Assembly: GCF_042643265.1 (NCBI RefSeq)
Contig: NZ_JBHRRZ010000002.1
Location: 106,696-170,695, forward strand
DNA from: Virgibacillus_O sediminis
Lineage (GTDB): Bacteria; Bacillota; Bacilli; Bacillales; Amphibacillaceae
Length of the DNA: 64,000 nt
Reading direction: 5' to 3'
In this document: in pieces, positions 41,306 to 50,052 of the stretch
Layout of the letters: each line of letters begins with the position of its first letter
How positions within the stretch are numbered: the first letter of the stretch is position 1
Notes under the pieces: generated by a model
The model's database searches: none
Seen by the model: only the letters and a program-made list of their open reading frames with translations
Told to the model about the DNA's origin: nothing
Translations under genes and position numbers: made by a program

Positions 41306-42287
41306 TTAACCTGCCAGGAGGTAAATGACCCCTGCTGCATAGCTGATCAGTGCCAAGGATGAAGGAAGTAGGTACGTCAGCATATTCCTTGTCCTGTCGC
41401 GTTTGATGTTAATCATGACGATCGCAGTAAGGAGGAACCCGAGCAGGGAGAGGTACAGCAGATCATCACTGGCTGCCTGCCACATATTCCCCTTGGGATA
41501 AAAGAAATCCCCTGCAGCAAGGATGGTAATGTTGAAAGCATTGCTCCCAAGCAAAGTCCCCACCGCAAGGTTCATATTGGATAATTTCAATGCGGTATAT
41601 ACACTTGCTGCATCCGGCAAGGAAGTTGCCAGGGCGATCATCAGACTGCCGACCGCCGTCGCACTGATGGCGGTCTGCTGGGAAATTGCGTCTCCGGTAA
41701 GCGACAACGTACTGCCGGTGATAAATATGGTTGCCGCAAAAATGAGGAAACGCCGGACGGCCTGCCCCAGCCGGGTATTTTTGTCAGGTTCCTGAACCTC
41801 TTCTTCCTGCGGGCTTCCGGAAAGCAGCTTCATGCCAAGCAAGTAGACAACGATAAGGGCCAAGCTGGTGAAGCTCAAGCCGAACAGGGAGAAGTTGAAG
41901 TTGAACCCAAGCCCAAGAGCTGTCAGTACGCAGAGCAGCAAGGCAAGGTATCCGGTATATAAATGATTATGGGAGGCTGTAAGGAAGAGGCGCTTCCGGC
42001 GGAAATGCACATCGAGCAGGAACAGGACAAATATATTGAAGAGTATGCTCCCCACTCCATTACCGATGACAATATCAGCATTGCCAATCACACTTGCAGA
42101 GATGGTTGCTGTAAGCTCAGGCAGTGAAGTGGCAACAGAGAGGAGCAGCGTTCCCGCCAGGAATCCACCTATTTTTGCCTGCTTGCTGATGATGTTGGCA
42201 TATTTAGACAGCTGAGCAGCGGCAAAGACAGAAAGAATTGCTGAAATGATGAATATGACGAATAGCGTGACAGAATGGATAGGCCAT
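41306..42287 (-). CDS. CaCA-family Na+/Ca2+ (cation) antiporter, apparent +1 frameshift at its start
   Basis: About 325 residues form two homologous halves. The alpha-repeats are GTLLLSVATSLPELTATISASV with GNGVGSILFNI, and SLMIALATSLPDAAS with GTLLGSNAFNI, separated by a soluble loop. The only ATG with a binding site (AAAGGAGCAG then ATG at 42287) is out of frame with the body by one base. Removing one G after it gives MPIHSVTLFVIFIISAILSV, a convincing start. Either the gene is mutated at codon 2, a rare start codon is used, or the base is a sequencing error. The body from 42283 to 41306 is uninterrupted. Confidence 0.75.
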
Positions 42288-42487
42288 CTGCTCCTTTCAT
42301 GATGTCCAATACTGGTTGATAGGTTCTTTCTTCTATTTCATTCCCTATTTGCTGAAAGTATAACATCCAAAGGAGAAGCAATTTCTGGCAGCAGTTTTTG
42401 ATATGGATGGGACAGAAAGCATGCCGGGCTGTTGGGATAAATGTTATCATAGGAAAAGAATACCAGCATAGAAAGGGTCCATATGTT

Positions 42488-43012
42488 ATGAAATTCGTAT
42501 CCATTGACTTTGAAACCGCCAATGAAAAACGCTTCAGTCCATGTGCAGTAGGGATCGTTGTAGCCAATCAGCATGAGATTGAGAAAGAATATTACAGCCT
42601 GATTAATCCTCTCATGCCTTTCAGCCAGTTCAACACGAGGATTCACGGAATTACGGAAGAGGATGTGGAGGAGGCGCCGACATTCGCCCAGCTATGGCCG
42701 GAGCTGAACAGCTTTCTTTCGGGGCAGCTGGTGGTCGCACATAATGCAAGCTTCGATATGAGTGTGATCCGCCAGACATTGGACCATTACAGCCTGGAAT
42801 ACCCAGAGATGGATTATCTTTGTACAGCGAATCTTTCCAAAAGGGTATGGCCCGACCTGATGAATCATAAGCTGAATACCGTTGCAGCACATCATGGTAT
42901 GCGGTTTGAACACCATCATGCATTAGAAGATGCACGCGTGGCTGCAAAAGTATTCATGCAGGCGCTGTCCGCCTATAGAGCGGGAGGGGTTTGCTGGAAG
43001 CGTGCCGGATAA
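42488..43012 (+). CDS. DnaQ-like 3'-5' exonuclease (DEDDh)
   Basis: The protein has 174 residues from the ATG at 42488 (AAAGGGT upstream). ExoI is VSIDFETANEKR, ExoII lies in LVVAHNASFDMSVIRQ and ExoIIIe is HHALEDARVAA, with the catalytic His five residues before Asp. It resembles stand-alone PolC/DinG-type exonuclease domain proteins of Bacilli. It probably trims single-stranded DNA or RNA, but the specific role is unknown. It is divergent from the antiporter gene. Confidence 0.9.
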   Translation: MKFVSIDFETANEKRFSPCAVGIVVANQHEIEKEYYSLINPLMPFSQFNTRIHGITEEDVEEAPTFAQLWPELNSFLSGQLVVAHNASFDMSVIRQTLDHYSLEYPEMDYLCTANLSKRVWPDLMNHKLNTVAAHHGMRFEHHHALEDARVAAKVFMQALSAYRAGGVCWKRAG

Positions 43013-43105
43013 CAAAAGGCAGAATCTATGAACGGGGTTATTACCCGCCTAAATCAAAGCGGCCAGCAAAAAGCAGAAGAATCTATCTATAAGGAGGGAA
43101 TCAAC

Positions 43106-43318
43106 ATGGCAGACTTGAAATATGAGGTGGTGGAGACCATCGGCGTCCTATCCGAGTCGCCGAAAGGATGGAAAAAGGAACTGAACCTGATCAGCTGGAA
43201 TGGACGGGAGCCTAAATACGATCTGCGTGACTGGGCCCCGGACAAGGAAAAGATGGGGAAAGGTGTCACACTGACGGAAGAGGAAATACGAAACTTAAAG
43301 GAATTATTGAATAAGTAA
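43106..43318 (+). CDS. ydbC: YdbC/PC4-family single-stranded DNA-binding protein
   Basis: The protein has 70 residues. EVVETIGVLSESPKGWKKEL and SWNGREPKYDLRDWAPDKEK are the signature of bacterial YdbC proteins, relatives of the eukaryotic coactivator PC4, which bind single-stranded DNA as dimers. The C-terminal helix LTEEEIRNLKELL completes the fold. AAGGAGGG precedes the ATG. It follows an exonuclease gene by about 90 bases and precedes sppA by 21, so it may share transcripts with both. Confidence 0.93.
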   Translation: MADLKYEVVETIGVLSESPKGWKKELNLISWNGREPKYDLRDWAPDKEKMGKGVTLTEEEIRNLKELLNK

Positions 43319-43339
43319 GGATGAAAGGAGACCATTGAT

Positions 43340-44332
43340 ATGAATACCAAACGGTGGATTGCCCTGGCCATTGCCGCAGGCCTGCTCGTGTTTTCTGTGA
43401 TTTGGCAGGCCGCGGCAAGTTTTATGACGGCCGATTTTGAAGAAATCTTCAGCATGAATGACACACCATTTGAGGAAAAAGTAATTGAAGAAGGCGGTGG
43501 CGCAGGCAAAATTGCTGTGATCAATTTAAATGGGGTCATTCAGGATACGACTGGAGGAGCATTCAATACGAGCGGCTACAATCATGACAAGTTTCTTGAA
43601 ATGATTGAAGCGGCAGGCGAGGATGCTATGACAGACGGAATAATCCTTCGGGTCAATACGCCTGGCGGTGGTGTGGTCGAGAGTGCAGAAATCCATGATA
43701 AAATCGTAGAAGTGCAGGAGGAGAGCGGCAAGCCTGTGTACATATCGATGGGAAATACTGCTGCATCCGGCGGTTACTACATCTCTGCACCGGCAGATAA
43801 AATTGTTGCACATCCGGCGACATTGACTGGTTCAATCGGCGTCATTATGCAAAGCATCAATATTTCCGACCTTGCCGATGATCTGGGCATTGATTTCAAT
43901 ACGATTAAAAGCGGCGAATATAAAGATATCATGTCCGCTTCCAGAGATATGACAGAAGAAGAACGAGACATCTTGCAAACGATAATCGACGATATGTACG
44001 GAGATTTTGTCCAGGTCATCGTGGAAGGAAGAGAGATGAGTGAAGAGCGGGTCAGGGAACTGGGGGACGGCCGTGTTTACACAGGCAGTCAAGCTAAGGA
44101 ACTGGGGTTGGTTGATGATCTTGGCTCACTGACAGACACCATCGACATGATGAAGGAAGAACAGGGGCTAGAGGATCCGCAAGTCGTGGAATATCAGCCA
44201 GGGCTCGGGATTGACCAGTTTCTGGGCGGAACAGTGAAAAGCATGTTCGGTGAGGAAGCTGAACTGCACGGGATGCTCGAGCTGCTCAGGCAGACGAATG
44301 CCCCACGGGCAATGTATCTATATTCAGAATAA
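43340..44332 (+). CDS. sppA: Signal peptide peptidase SppA
   Basis: The 330-residue S49 peptidase has an N-terminal membrane anchor (about 6-24). Catalytic Ser lies in GNTAASGGYYIS and catalytic Lys in TIKSGEYKDI, with GSIGVIMQS between them. NTPGGGVVESAEI is also conserved. Length agrees with the short Gram-positive form (B. subtilis SppA). It degrades leftover signal peptides in the membrane, and in Bacillus it is linked to lantibiotic resistance. AAAGGAG precedes the ATG. An RDD gene follows, as next to sppA in Bacillus. Confidence 0.95.
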   Translation: MNTKRWIALAIAAGLLVFSVIWQAAASFMTADFEEIFSMNDTPFEEKVIEEGGGAGKIAVINLNGVIQDTTGGAFNTSGYNHDKFLEMIEAAGEDAMTDGIILRVNTPGGGVVESAEIHDKIVEVQEESGKPVYISMGNTAASGGYYISAPADKIVAHPATLTGSIGVIMQSINISDLADDLGIDFNTIKSGEYKDIMSASRDMTEEERDILQTIIDDMYGDFVQVIVEGREMSEERVRELGDGRVYTGSQAKELGLVDDLGSLTDTIDMMKEEQGLEDPQVVEYQPGLGIDQFLGGTVKSMFGEEAELHGMLELLRQTNAPRAMYLYSE

Positions 44333-44345
44333 GGAGGCTGCAGGA

Positions 44346-44816
44346 ATGAGTGAGGAAGAAGTAAGAAATCCGGCTGCTGCACCTGCAGCCGTCACCAGAA
44401 GATATGCAGGGTTCTGGATGAGGTTTTGGGCATATCTGGCCGATCTGCTTATTACAGCGGCTGTGAGCGGGATCCTTCTCAGTCCGCTAAGGATTTTTAC
44501 GGATGCAGGAGCCGTGGAGATTGGTTATTGGACAGTGGCAGGAATACTTGGATCCATCATCTTTTATCTATACTTCCTGTTGATGACCAGATTTTTTGGG
44601 CAGACATTAGGAAAGATGATCTTCGGCCTGAAAGTCATCTCGGAAGATGGCGGAAAGTTAACATGGAGAGACTTGCTTTTCCGGGAGGTTGTGGGCAGGT
44701 TCCTGCATCGGGCATTTGCCATCTTGGCGCTTCTGTACCTGGTTGTCGCCTTCTCTCCTGAAAAGCAAGGGATTCATGATATGATCGGAAATACGAGAGT
44801 AGTATTCGCTGAATAA
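44346..44816 (+). CDS. RDD-family membrane protein (YteJ-like)
   Basis: The protein has 156 residues from the ATG at 44346 (AAGGAGGCTGCAG upstream). A hydrophilic Ala/Pro-rich N-terminus precedes YAGFWMRFWAYLADLLI with the RDD Arg and Asp. Three or four helices follow, with GQTLGKMIFGLKVISEDG and a final IHDMIGNTRVVF. It is 13 bases after sppA. In B. subtilis yteJ is likewise downstream of sppA, where it modulates SppA-linked lantibiotic resistance. A similar relationship is likely here. Confidence 0.88.
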   Translation: MSEEEVRNPAAAPAAVTRRYAGFWMRFWAYLADLLITAAVSGILLSPLRIFTDAGAVEIGYWTVAGILGSIIFYLYFLLMTRFFGQTLGKMIFGLKVISEDGGKLTWRDLLFREVVGRFLHRAFAILALLYLVVAFSPEKQGIHDMIGNTRVVFAE

Positions 44817-44817
44817 T

Positions 44818-44862
44818 TGACTAGGGCCTTCCATATATTTGTGGAGGGTCTAGTTTTTTGTA
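44818..44862 (+). terminator. Terminator of the sppA-yteJ operon
   Basis: GACTAGGGCCTTCCA pairs with TGGAGGGTCTAGTT (one mismatch) around TATATTTG, then TTTTTTG. Confidence 0.85.
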
Positions 44863-44960
44863 CAGACATAAATTATCTTGCCAATTCCATTTGACTGAAT
44901 TAAAATAAAAAATAGAATATTCAGCACGTAGGACATCCAACAAACGGGAGGAGTGGGTGT

Positions 44961-46565
44961 ATGGAGCTGGAAACAAACGCAAAGGATGGATTGGAGAAGA
45001 CACTGGAGAGGGCGCGGAGGAATACATTGGGTGATCTGCTGGCGAGGACAAGGGAGCGTATGCCGGACAAATTCGCAATCGCTTACAAAAATATCCGCCT
45101 GAATTACGCCGAGCTGGATGACATGGTGAATCAAACGGCACAGGCTTTCCGTGCCGAGGGGATGAAAAAAGGCGATATGATTACGGTCATGTCCAAAAAC
45201 AGCTTGGATTTCGTTGTCGTCAACTTTGCGCTTGCTAGGATTGGAGCAGTAATGATCCCGATCAATTATATGCTTAACAACGAGGATGTTCAATATATTG
45301 TGGAGCATGCAGAAGCGGACGGCTTTATTGCATCAGAGGAATACGCGCCCACACTGGATGCAGCGGCAGGTAGATTAGAAGTGAGACACCGCTATCTAAT
45401 GGATATCTCACGGGCGGAGAGCGGGAGTCTTGCGGCATGGACACCTCTGTCACAGCTGCGGGCAGGCCGGCCGGCAAATTTCGTGGATACGGATATCCAG
45501 GATGATGACCTGGCCCATGTCCTTTATACAAGCGGGACGGAATCCAGGCCGAAGGGGGTTATGCTCACTCATAAAAGTTTAATCAGTGAATATGTGAGCA
45601 GTATCATCGATGGGAAAATGGAGGAGAGGGATGTCGCCATCCATGCGCTGCCTCTATACCATAGTGCACAGCTGCATGTCTTTTTGGGCCCTGCGATTTA
45701 TCTCGGACAAAGCGGAATCATTTTGGATGCAGCTTCTCCCGAGGTCATCCTGGAGACGATCGAAAAAGAGAAAGCGAGCCAATTATTCTGCCCGCCGACT
45801 GTATGGATCGCTCTTTTGAGGCATCCCGACTTTGATAAAAGGGATCTCTCCTCCTTGGAGAAGTGCTATTATGGTGCCGCCATCATGCCGCGGGAGATTT
45901 TGAAAGAACTGGCGGAGCGGCTGCCGAATGCCAAGTTCTGGAACTTCTATGGCCAGACAGAAGTTGCCCCGCTTGCCACGGCCCTTCAGCCGGAAGATCA
46001 ACTACGCAAACTGGGATCAGCAGGAGTCCCGACCCTTAATGTCCAGACCAAGATTGTGGATGATGACGATCAGGAAGTACCGCGTGGAGAAGTCGGAGAA
46101 ATCGTCCACCGCACCCCTCATGCCATGAAAGGATATCTGCATGATCCGGAGAAGACGGCGGAAGCTTTCAAGGGTGGCTGGTTCCACAGCGGAGATTTGG
46201 GTGTAATGGATGAAGATGGCTATATAACAATTGTCGACCGCAAAAAAGATATGATCAATACCGGCGGAGTCAATGTGTCCAGCAGGGAAGTCGAAGAGAC
46301 GATCTATCAGCTGGATGGCGTATCGGAAGTAGCAGTGATCAGTATACCGGATGCCTATTGGATCGAAGCGGTCACTGCGATTATTGTACCGAAAAAAGGA
46401 GCAGAACTCTCCAAAGAGCAGGTGATGGAGTTCTGCAGGCAAAAGTTGTCCAAATATAAAGTACCTAAGTATGTTGATTTCACGGAGGAGCTTCCCAAGA
46501 ATCCAAGCGGGAAAGTATTAAAGCGCTCGCTTCGGGACCAATACGAGAAGTTGTCGGCTGAATAG
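44961..46565 (+). CDS. Acyl-CoA synthetase / AMP-dependent ligase (FadD-like)
   Basis: The 534-residue ANL-family enzyme has adenylation motif A3 as LYTSGTESRPKGVMLTH (a Glu in place of the usual Gly/Thr after GT). FYGQTEVAPL is A5, HSGDLGVMDEDGYITIVDRKKDMINTGG is A7-A8, and the A10 lysine lies in PKNPSGKVLKRSLR. It activates a carboxylic acid to an acyl-adenylate and then to acyl-CoA. Chain length is not predictable. AGGAGTGGGTGT precedes the ATG. It is monocistronic and closed by a terminator. Confidence 0.9.
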   Translation: MELETNAKDGLEKTLERARRNTLGDLLARTRERMPDKFAIAYKNIRLNYAELDDMVNQTAQAFRAEGMKKGDMITVMSKNSLDFVVVNFALARIGAVMIPINYMLNNEDVQYIVEHAEADGFIASEEYAPTLDAAAGRLEVRHRYLMDISRAESGSLAAWTPLSQLRAGRPANFVDTDIQDDDLAHVLYTSGTESRPKGVMLTHKSLISEYVSSIIDGKMEERDVAIHALPLYHSAQLHVFLGPAIYLGQSGIILDAASPEVILETIEKEKASQLFCPPTVWIALLRHPDFDKRDLSSLEKCYYGAAIMPREILKELAERLPNAKFWNFYGQTEVAPLATALQPEDQLRKLGSAGVPTLNVQTKIVDDDDQEVPRGEVGEIVHRTPHAMKGYLHDPEKTAEAFKGGWFHSGDLGVMDEDGYITIVDRKKDMINTGGVNVSSREVEETIYQLDGVSEVAVISIPDAYWIEAVTAIIVPKKGAELSKEQVMEFCRQKLSKYKVPKYVDFTEELPKNPSGKVLKRSLRDQYEKLSAE

Positions 46566-46571
46566 ATGAAT

Positions 46572-46600
46572 GAGCACCGTTCGCAGCGGTGCTTTTTTGG
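46572..46600 (+). terminator. Terminator of the acyl-CoA synthetase gene
   Basis: AGCACCG pairs with CGGTGCT around TTCGCAG, followed by TTTTTT. Confidence 0.88.
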
Positions 46601-46617
46601 TTTGTGCGCAGAGTGGG

Positions 46618-46797
46618 AATCGGCTGGAGCATGAATTTATCGCCAGGAGCGCGTCGGAATCGGCGGGATGGTGATTATATCGGCAGCACACACGGGGAAT
46701 CAGCAGTAGCGAGAATATATCGGCAGCACGCGTGTGAAATCAGCAGGAGCCAGGTTTTATCGCCAGCACGCATGCCGAAATTGCCAGCAGCCTCATC
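46618..46797 (+). repeat. 20-bp-periodic repeat array (9 units), second locus
   Basis: Cores of the form WATCNGCNGGNSC recur at 46618, 46638, 46658, 46678, 46698, 46718, 46738, 46758 and 46778, exactly 20 bp apart. Odd units start AATC and even units TATC. The 7 bases between cores differ in each unit. It lies just after a terminator and before two small sporulation-type genes. It has the same motif and period as 13223-13344. Confidence 0.88.
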
Positions 46798-46877
46798 AAA
46801 ACTTTTCTCCGTGAAGTCCACAGGTGCAGGCATAGAACCGGGCATTTCTGCCAAACTATAGGATGGAGGTGTTTTCA

Positions 46878-47015
46878 GTGGCTAAAAATGATAATCGCAG
46901 TCAGCGGCGTGTGCATTCCAGCGTAAACCCACAGGGATTGACAGAGGACAGGGCGGATCAGCGTCCGAAATCCCAATTGGAGGATCGTGCGAAAAAGAAG
47001 AATACCAAAATTTAG
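46878..47015 (+). CDS. Small basic protein of unknown function (45 aa)
   Basis: From a GTG start (GGATGGAGGTG about 10 bases upstream) the product begins MAKNDNRSQRRVHSSVNPQG and ends DRAKKKNTKI. It is highly charged and Gln/Asn/Arg-rich, like small acid-soluble or other minor spore proteins, but I cannot name a family. Its stop is 4 bases before the start of the CsgA-like gene, so the two probably form a unit. Confidence 0.6.
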   Translation: MAKNDNRSQRRVHSSVNPQGLTEDRADQRPKSQLEDRAKKKNTKI

Positions 47016-47018
47016 AGG

Positions 47019-47276
47019 GTGATTCCAATCGATCATACATTGAATTATCTGCGTGAGTCATTATCCAATTATATGGATAATGAAATGTGTCAGCAGATTG
47101 TCCGCAAGATGGAGACAAACCAATATGTAAGTGAAGGGCATTTTGTTAAAGATCTGGATGAGGAAGAGATAACGTATTTAAATGATGTGTTGGAAAATGA
47201 ACTGGATTATGCGAAGGGTGTCCAGCATGATATCCGGGTCAAAGAGCTTACGGAAGTATATGAACTGCTGTTTTAA
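47019..47276 (+). CDS. CsgA-like sporulation protein (85 aa)
   Basis: The product begins MIPIDHTLNYLRESLSNYMD and continues with EMCQQIVRKMETNQYVSEGHFVKDLDEEEITYLNDVL and a closing VKELTEVYELLF. The pattern resembles the sigma-G-dependent spore protein CsgA of Bacillus as I recall it. The assignment is moderate. The GTG at 47019 is the likely start, although AGAGGG is very close to it. An internal start is possible. It follows the 45-aa gene directly. Confidence 0.65.
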   Translation: MIPIDHTLNYLRESLSNYMDNEMCQQIVRKMETNQYVSEGHFVKDLDEEEITYLNDVLENELDYAKGVQHDIRVKELTEVYELLF

Positions 47277-47296
47277 TTGTATGGATAAAGTTTCTA

Positions 47297-47325
47297 TTGA
47301 TTTTTGGGCTCACTCCGGGTATTAT
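47297..47325 (+). promoter_or_regulatory. Strong sigma-A-type promoter of the structured RNA
   Basis: TTGATT (47297-47302) and TATTAT (47320-47325) are exactly 17 bases apart. No reading frame follows, so it probably drives an RNA starting near 47332. Confidence 0.7.
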
Positions 47326-47331
47326 ATAAAT

Positions 47332-47565
47332 ACAAGCTGCATTGTTCGTATCTAATTAAGTTTTAACCTCTAACAGATGAATAGGGAGTTTTACATCGGG
47401 ATTGGAATGTCGTGCCGCCATGGAGTAGCGGAAGACAGGAAGGTTCCTGCAAACACCCACTTAGTGAAGTGGTGGTTTAAAACTTTTTATTAAAGCATAC
47501 GGCAAATGTGGCTGTAACTATGATTATGACCGGGCCGGTTTCCTGAGGGAAGCCGGCCTTTTGAA
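47332..47565 (+). ncRNA. Structured non-coding RNA, possibly 6S RNA
   Basis: A promoter, about 230 bases without a credible reading frame, and a strong terminator define an RNA gene. GTTTTAACC near 47354 pairs with GGTTTAAAAC near 47475-47484. Inside are CCGC/GCGG, GGAA/TTCC and a CCCACTT-AGTG-AAGTGG hairpin next to the closing stem. Size and the long closed, bulged helix suit 6S RNA of Firmicutes, but I cannot confirm the family by eye. Confidence 0.5.
47530..47563 (+). terminator. Terminator of the structured RNA
   Basis: GGCCGGTTTCC pairs with GGAAGCCGGCC around TGAG, followed by TTTTG. Confidence 0.85.
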
Positions 47566-47605
47566 TTCTTGGTTTCCCCAAGCAGCAGTCAATACTGCTC
47601 TTTTT

Positions 47606-47881
47606 TTATGATCGGTTCTTCCGTCCGGACACTTTCCAAACCGCATAGATGGTAATCAAGGCAAGCAGCAGGATATACATAATAATCCGTTGCGACCATC
47701 CCTCTTCTATAAAGGCGATAAGAGCGGAAAGCAGGATGAGCAGATAGAATAAACTGAATGAAATTATTTCCCGATGTGGGAACTGCCTGCCCTTTCTCTT
47801 TTTATAAAGGTGCATTCCGGTTATGGTGGCGATACCGAAAAGGAAGACAATGAGCCATAGGGCATTAAAAAGAGTCAACAT
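47606..47881 (-). CDS. Small membrane protein of unknown function (91 aa)
   Basis: Three hydrophobic helices (about 3-22, 39-61 and 68-84) are joined by basic loops (YKKRKGRQFPHRE) and end in VSGRKNRS. GGGAGGAAATCCGG precedes the ATG. I do not recognise a family. It is transcribed toward the structured RNA terminator and is divergent from the MFS exporter gene. Confidence 0.7.
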   Translation of the reverse strand: MLTLFNALWLIVFLFGIATITGMHLYKKRKGRQFPHREIISFSLFYLLILLSALIAFIEEGWSQRIIMYILLLALITIYAVWKVSGRKNRS

Positions 47882-48060
47882 CCGGATTTCCTCCCTTCAG
47901 TTTTTATTGATGCTTGTGAGCTGGGCAGGTGGGATGAGTGATGGTGCGGGAATTAATGAACAGAGTATAGTATACTGGTAAACACTGCTATGTTGATTTT
48001 AACGGTAAATCGGCACAGTAAGCAAAAATATGGGCTATTGCTTGAGAGGAGGTGCAGCCA

Positions 48061-49503
48061 TTGAGGAAGGAAGAGGTGCAGGACATCAGTAAGATCAATA
48101 AACTTCCGATTGTTGCCGTACTGATAACCGGAGCATTTCTTGCTATTTTAAATCAGACACTTTTAGCAACTGCCATACCACATATCATGGCGGATTTGAA
48201 TCTTACAGAGAATACGGCCCAATGGCTGACAACTATTTTTATGCTGGTCAATGGAATCATGATACCGGTGACCGCTTTTCTTATTGAGACTTTTACGACC
48301 AGGAGGCTGTTCCTGGCAGCGATGGGCCTGTTTGCTGTTGGCACCTTGATTTGTATCGCAGCACCGAATTTTGCGGTATTGATGGTCGGGCGGATCATTC
48401 AGGCTGCCGGTGCAGGGATTATGCTGCCATTGATGATGACGGTCTTCTTGTTTATTTTCCCTATTGAGAGAAGAGGGGCGGCAATGGGGATGGTAGGACT
48501 GGTCATTGGCTTTGCTCCGGCAATGGGCCCTGTTGTTTCCGGTTGGCTGGTGGAACAATATCATTGGAAATCATTATTTTATCTGGTTTTCCCTCTTGCG
48601 GTAATTGATATAATTATTGCCTACTTTGTCATGAAAAACATTACAGAGCGGACCTTCCCGAAAGTGGATTATCTATCCATTATTCTTTCAACGGTAGGCT
48701 TCGGCGGCCTCCTATTTGGATTCAGCAGTGCCGGCAATTACGGTTGGACTGACAACGTGGTCATTGTTTCAATCTTAGTGGGAGCAGTTTCCCTGATATT
48801 TTTCATACGCAGGCAGTTCCAGCTGAAGCAGCCGATCCTGGAGTTTCGCGTATTTGAAAACCGGCTGTTTACCATCACAACTGTCATAACAATGATCGCT
48901 TTTATTGGATTGATTGGTGCGGAAACCATTTTGCCAATCTATATGCAGAGAATGGCAGGCTATACGGCTTTTGAATCTGGTCTGGTGATTATGCCGGGTG
49001 CCTTGATCATGGGCTTTATGTCCCCGATCAACGGCAGGATTTTTGACAAGTTCGGGGCCAGGTGGCTGGTGATTATCGGCCTGGTGCTCCTTACATTGAC
49101 TTCTTTATTATATACCAATCTCACCGTGGACACGTCACTTACCTATTTAACGGTGGTGTTCACATTGCGGATGCTGGGCATATCCATGATCATGATGCCG
49201 GCGACGACTGCTGGCCTCAATCAGTTGTCCAAGAAAATGATCCCGCATGGTTCGGCGATGACCAATACAATGCGGCAGGTGGCAGCTTCGATAGGTACGG
49301 CAATCCTGGTCACTGTCATGACTAATTCCGCATTGAATACAGGGGAGGATGCATTGCCTTCTGAGGTGATTCACGGGGTGAATGTAGCGTTTTATGTGAC
49401 AACGGCCCTGTCATTGGCTGCATTAATCCTGGCGTTCCGAATGAAAGAGACAAGGCCCGAAAAGGTGAAGCGGAAGATGCAGACGGCAGGCCAAAACCAG
49501 TAA
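48061..49503 (+). CDS. MFS multidrug exporter, DHA2 family (EmrB/QacA-like)
   Basis: The protein has 480 residues from the TTG at 48061 (AGAGGAGG nine bases upstream). It has 14 membrane helices. Motif D1 region AILNQTLLATAIPHIMADL, then NTAQWLTTIFMLVNGIMIPVTAFL, motif A-like ETFTTRRLFLAAMGLF and motif C AIGFAPAMGPVVSGWLVE-like sequence mark the DHA2 drug:H+ antiporters. Substrates are unknown. No regulator gene is adjacent. Confidence 0.9.
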   Translation: MRKEEVQDISKINKLPIVAVLITGAFLAILNQTLLATAIPHIMADLNLTENTAQWLTTIFMLVNGIMIPVTAFLIETFTTRRLFLAAMGLFAVGTLICIAAPNFAVLMVGRIIQAAGAGIMLPLMMTVFLFIFPIERRGAAMGMVGLVIGFAPAMGPVVSGWLVEQYHWKSLFYLVFPLAVIDIIIAYFVMKNITERTFPKVDYLSIILSTVGFGGLLFGFSSAGNYGWTDNVVIVSILVGAVSLIFFIRRQFQLKQPILEFRVFENRLFTITTVITMIAFIGLIGAETILPIYMQRMAGYTAFESGLVIMPGALIMGFMSPINGRIFDKFGARWLVIIGLVLLTLTSLLYTNLTVDTSLTYLTVVFTLRMLGISMIMMPATTAGLNQLSKKMIPHGSAMTNTMRQVAASIGTAILVTVMTNSALNTGEDALPSEVIHGVNVAFYVTTALSLAALILAFRMKETRPEKVKRKMQTAGQNQ

Positions 49504-49588
49504 ATTGGGCAGATGGCCCGAATAATTGATTGATATCCTTCTAAAGTCCTCCTCCTTTAGCATATATTTTCCCTAAGGGGGGAGAACG

Positions 49589-49963
49589 ATGGGGGAAAAA
49601 TTGATTAAAATATCTGTTGTCTATTTCATTGTGGGGGTATCTTTTGGTTTGTACATGTCTATTTTCCATGTATATGATCTGGCGACAGTGCATGTCCATG
49701 TGAACCTGCTTGGCTGGGTGAGTCTGGCAATTGCCGGCATTTTCTATACCTTATTTCCTCATTTAGCCCTGACCACTGCAGCAAAAGTACATTTTTGGCT
49801 CCATAACCTGGGACTGCCGGTCATGATGGTTGCGCTTGCCCTTGGCATTTCTGGAGTGAGTAATCTATTCTTCCCGGTTGCCAGTATCGGTGGGATTGTA
49901 ACCGTGGCCGGGATATTCTGCTTCGGATTCAATATCCTCCGTTATTTGGGAAGTAGGGCTTAA
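49589..49963 (+). CDS. Small heme-copper-oxidase-subunit-I-like membrane protein (124 aa)
   Basis: Four membrane helices carry conserved histidines in TVHVHVNLLGWV and KVHFWLHNLGLPVM. These resemble the first helices of cbb3-type oxidase subunit I, and similar short proteins are annotated as oxidase subunit I-like. It is far too short to be a functional oxidase and lacks the copper site. It may bind heme or be a relic-derived membrane protein. AGGGGGGAGAACG precedes the ATG. Confidence 0.75.
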   Translation: MGEKLIKISVVYFIVGVSFGLYMSIFHVYDLATVHVHVNLLGWVSLAIAGIFYTLFPHLALTTAAKVHFWLHNLGLPVMMVALALGISGVSNLFFPVASIGGIVTVAGIFCFGFNILRYLGSRA

Positions 49964-49980
49964 GGGTAGCGGTAAAAAAT

Positions 49981-50052
49981 GCCTTCTCCAAAAAATATAA
50001 AAGTGCAGCATGCGCAAAGCACCTTTTAATTCTAGGAGGAGGCTTTTTTTAT
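49981..50052 (+). terminator. Two-stem terminator after the oxidase-like gene
   Basis: An outer stem GCCTTCTCC with GGAGGAGGC encloses an inner AAAAGTGC/GCACCTTTT hairpin. TTTTTTT follows. Confidence 0.8.

Noticed and set aside
46618..46797. Regular repeats with variable spacers, superficially CRISPR-like
   Set aside because: Cores are 13 bp and spacers 7 bp, far below CRISPR sizes. Cores are degenerate and no cas gene is in the window.
46589..46861. Plus-strand open frame across the 20-bp array
   Set aside because: It is simply open through the repeats, and begins with a codon in the terminator T-run without a binding site.
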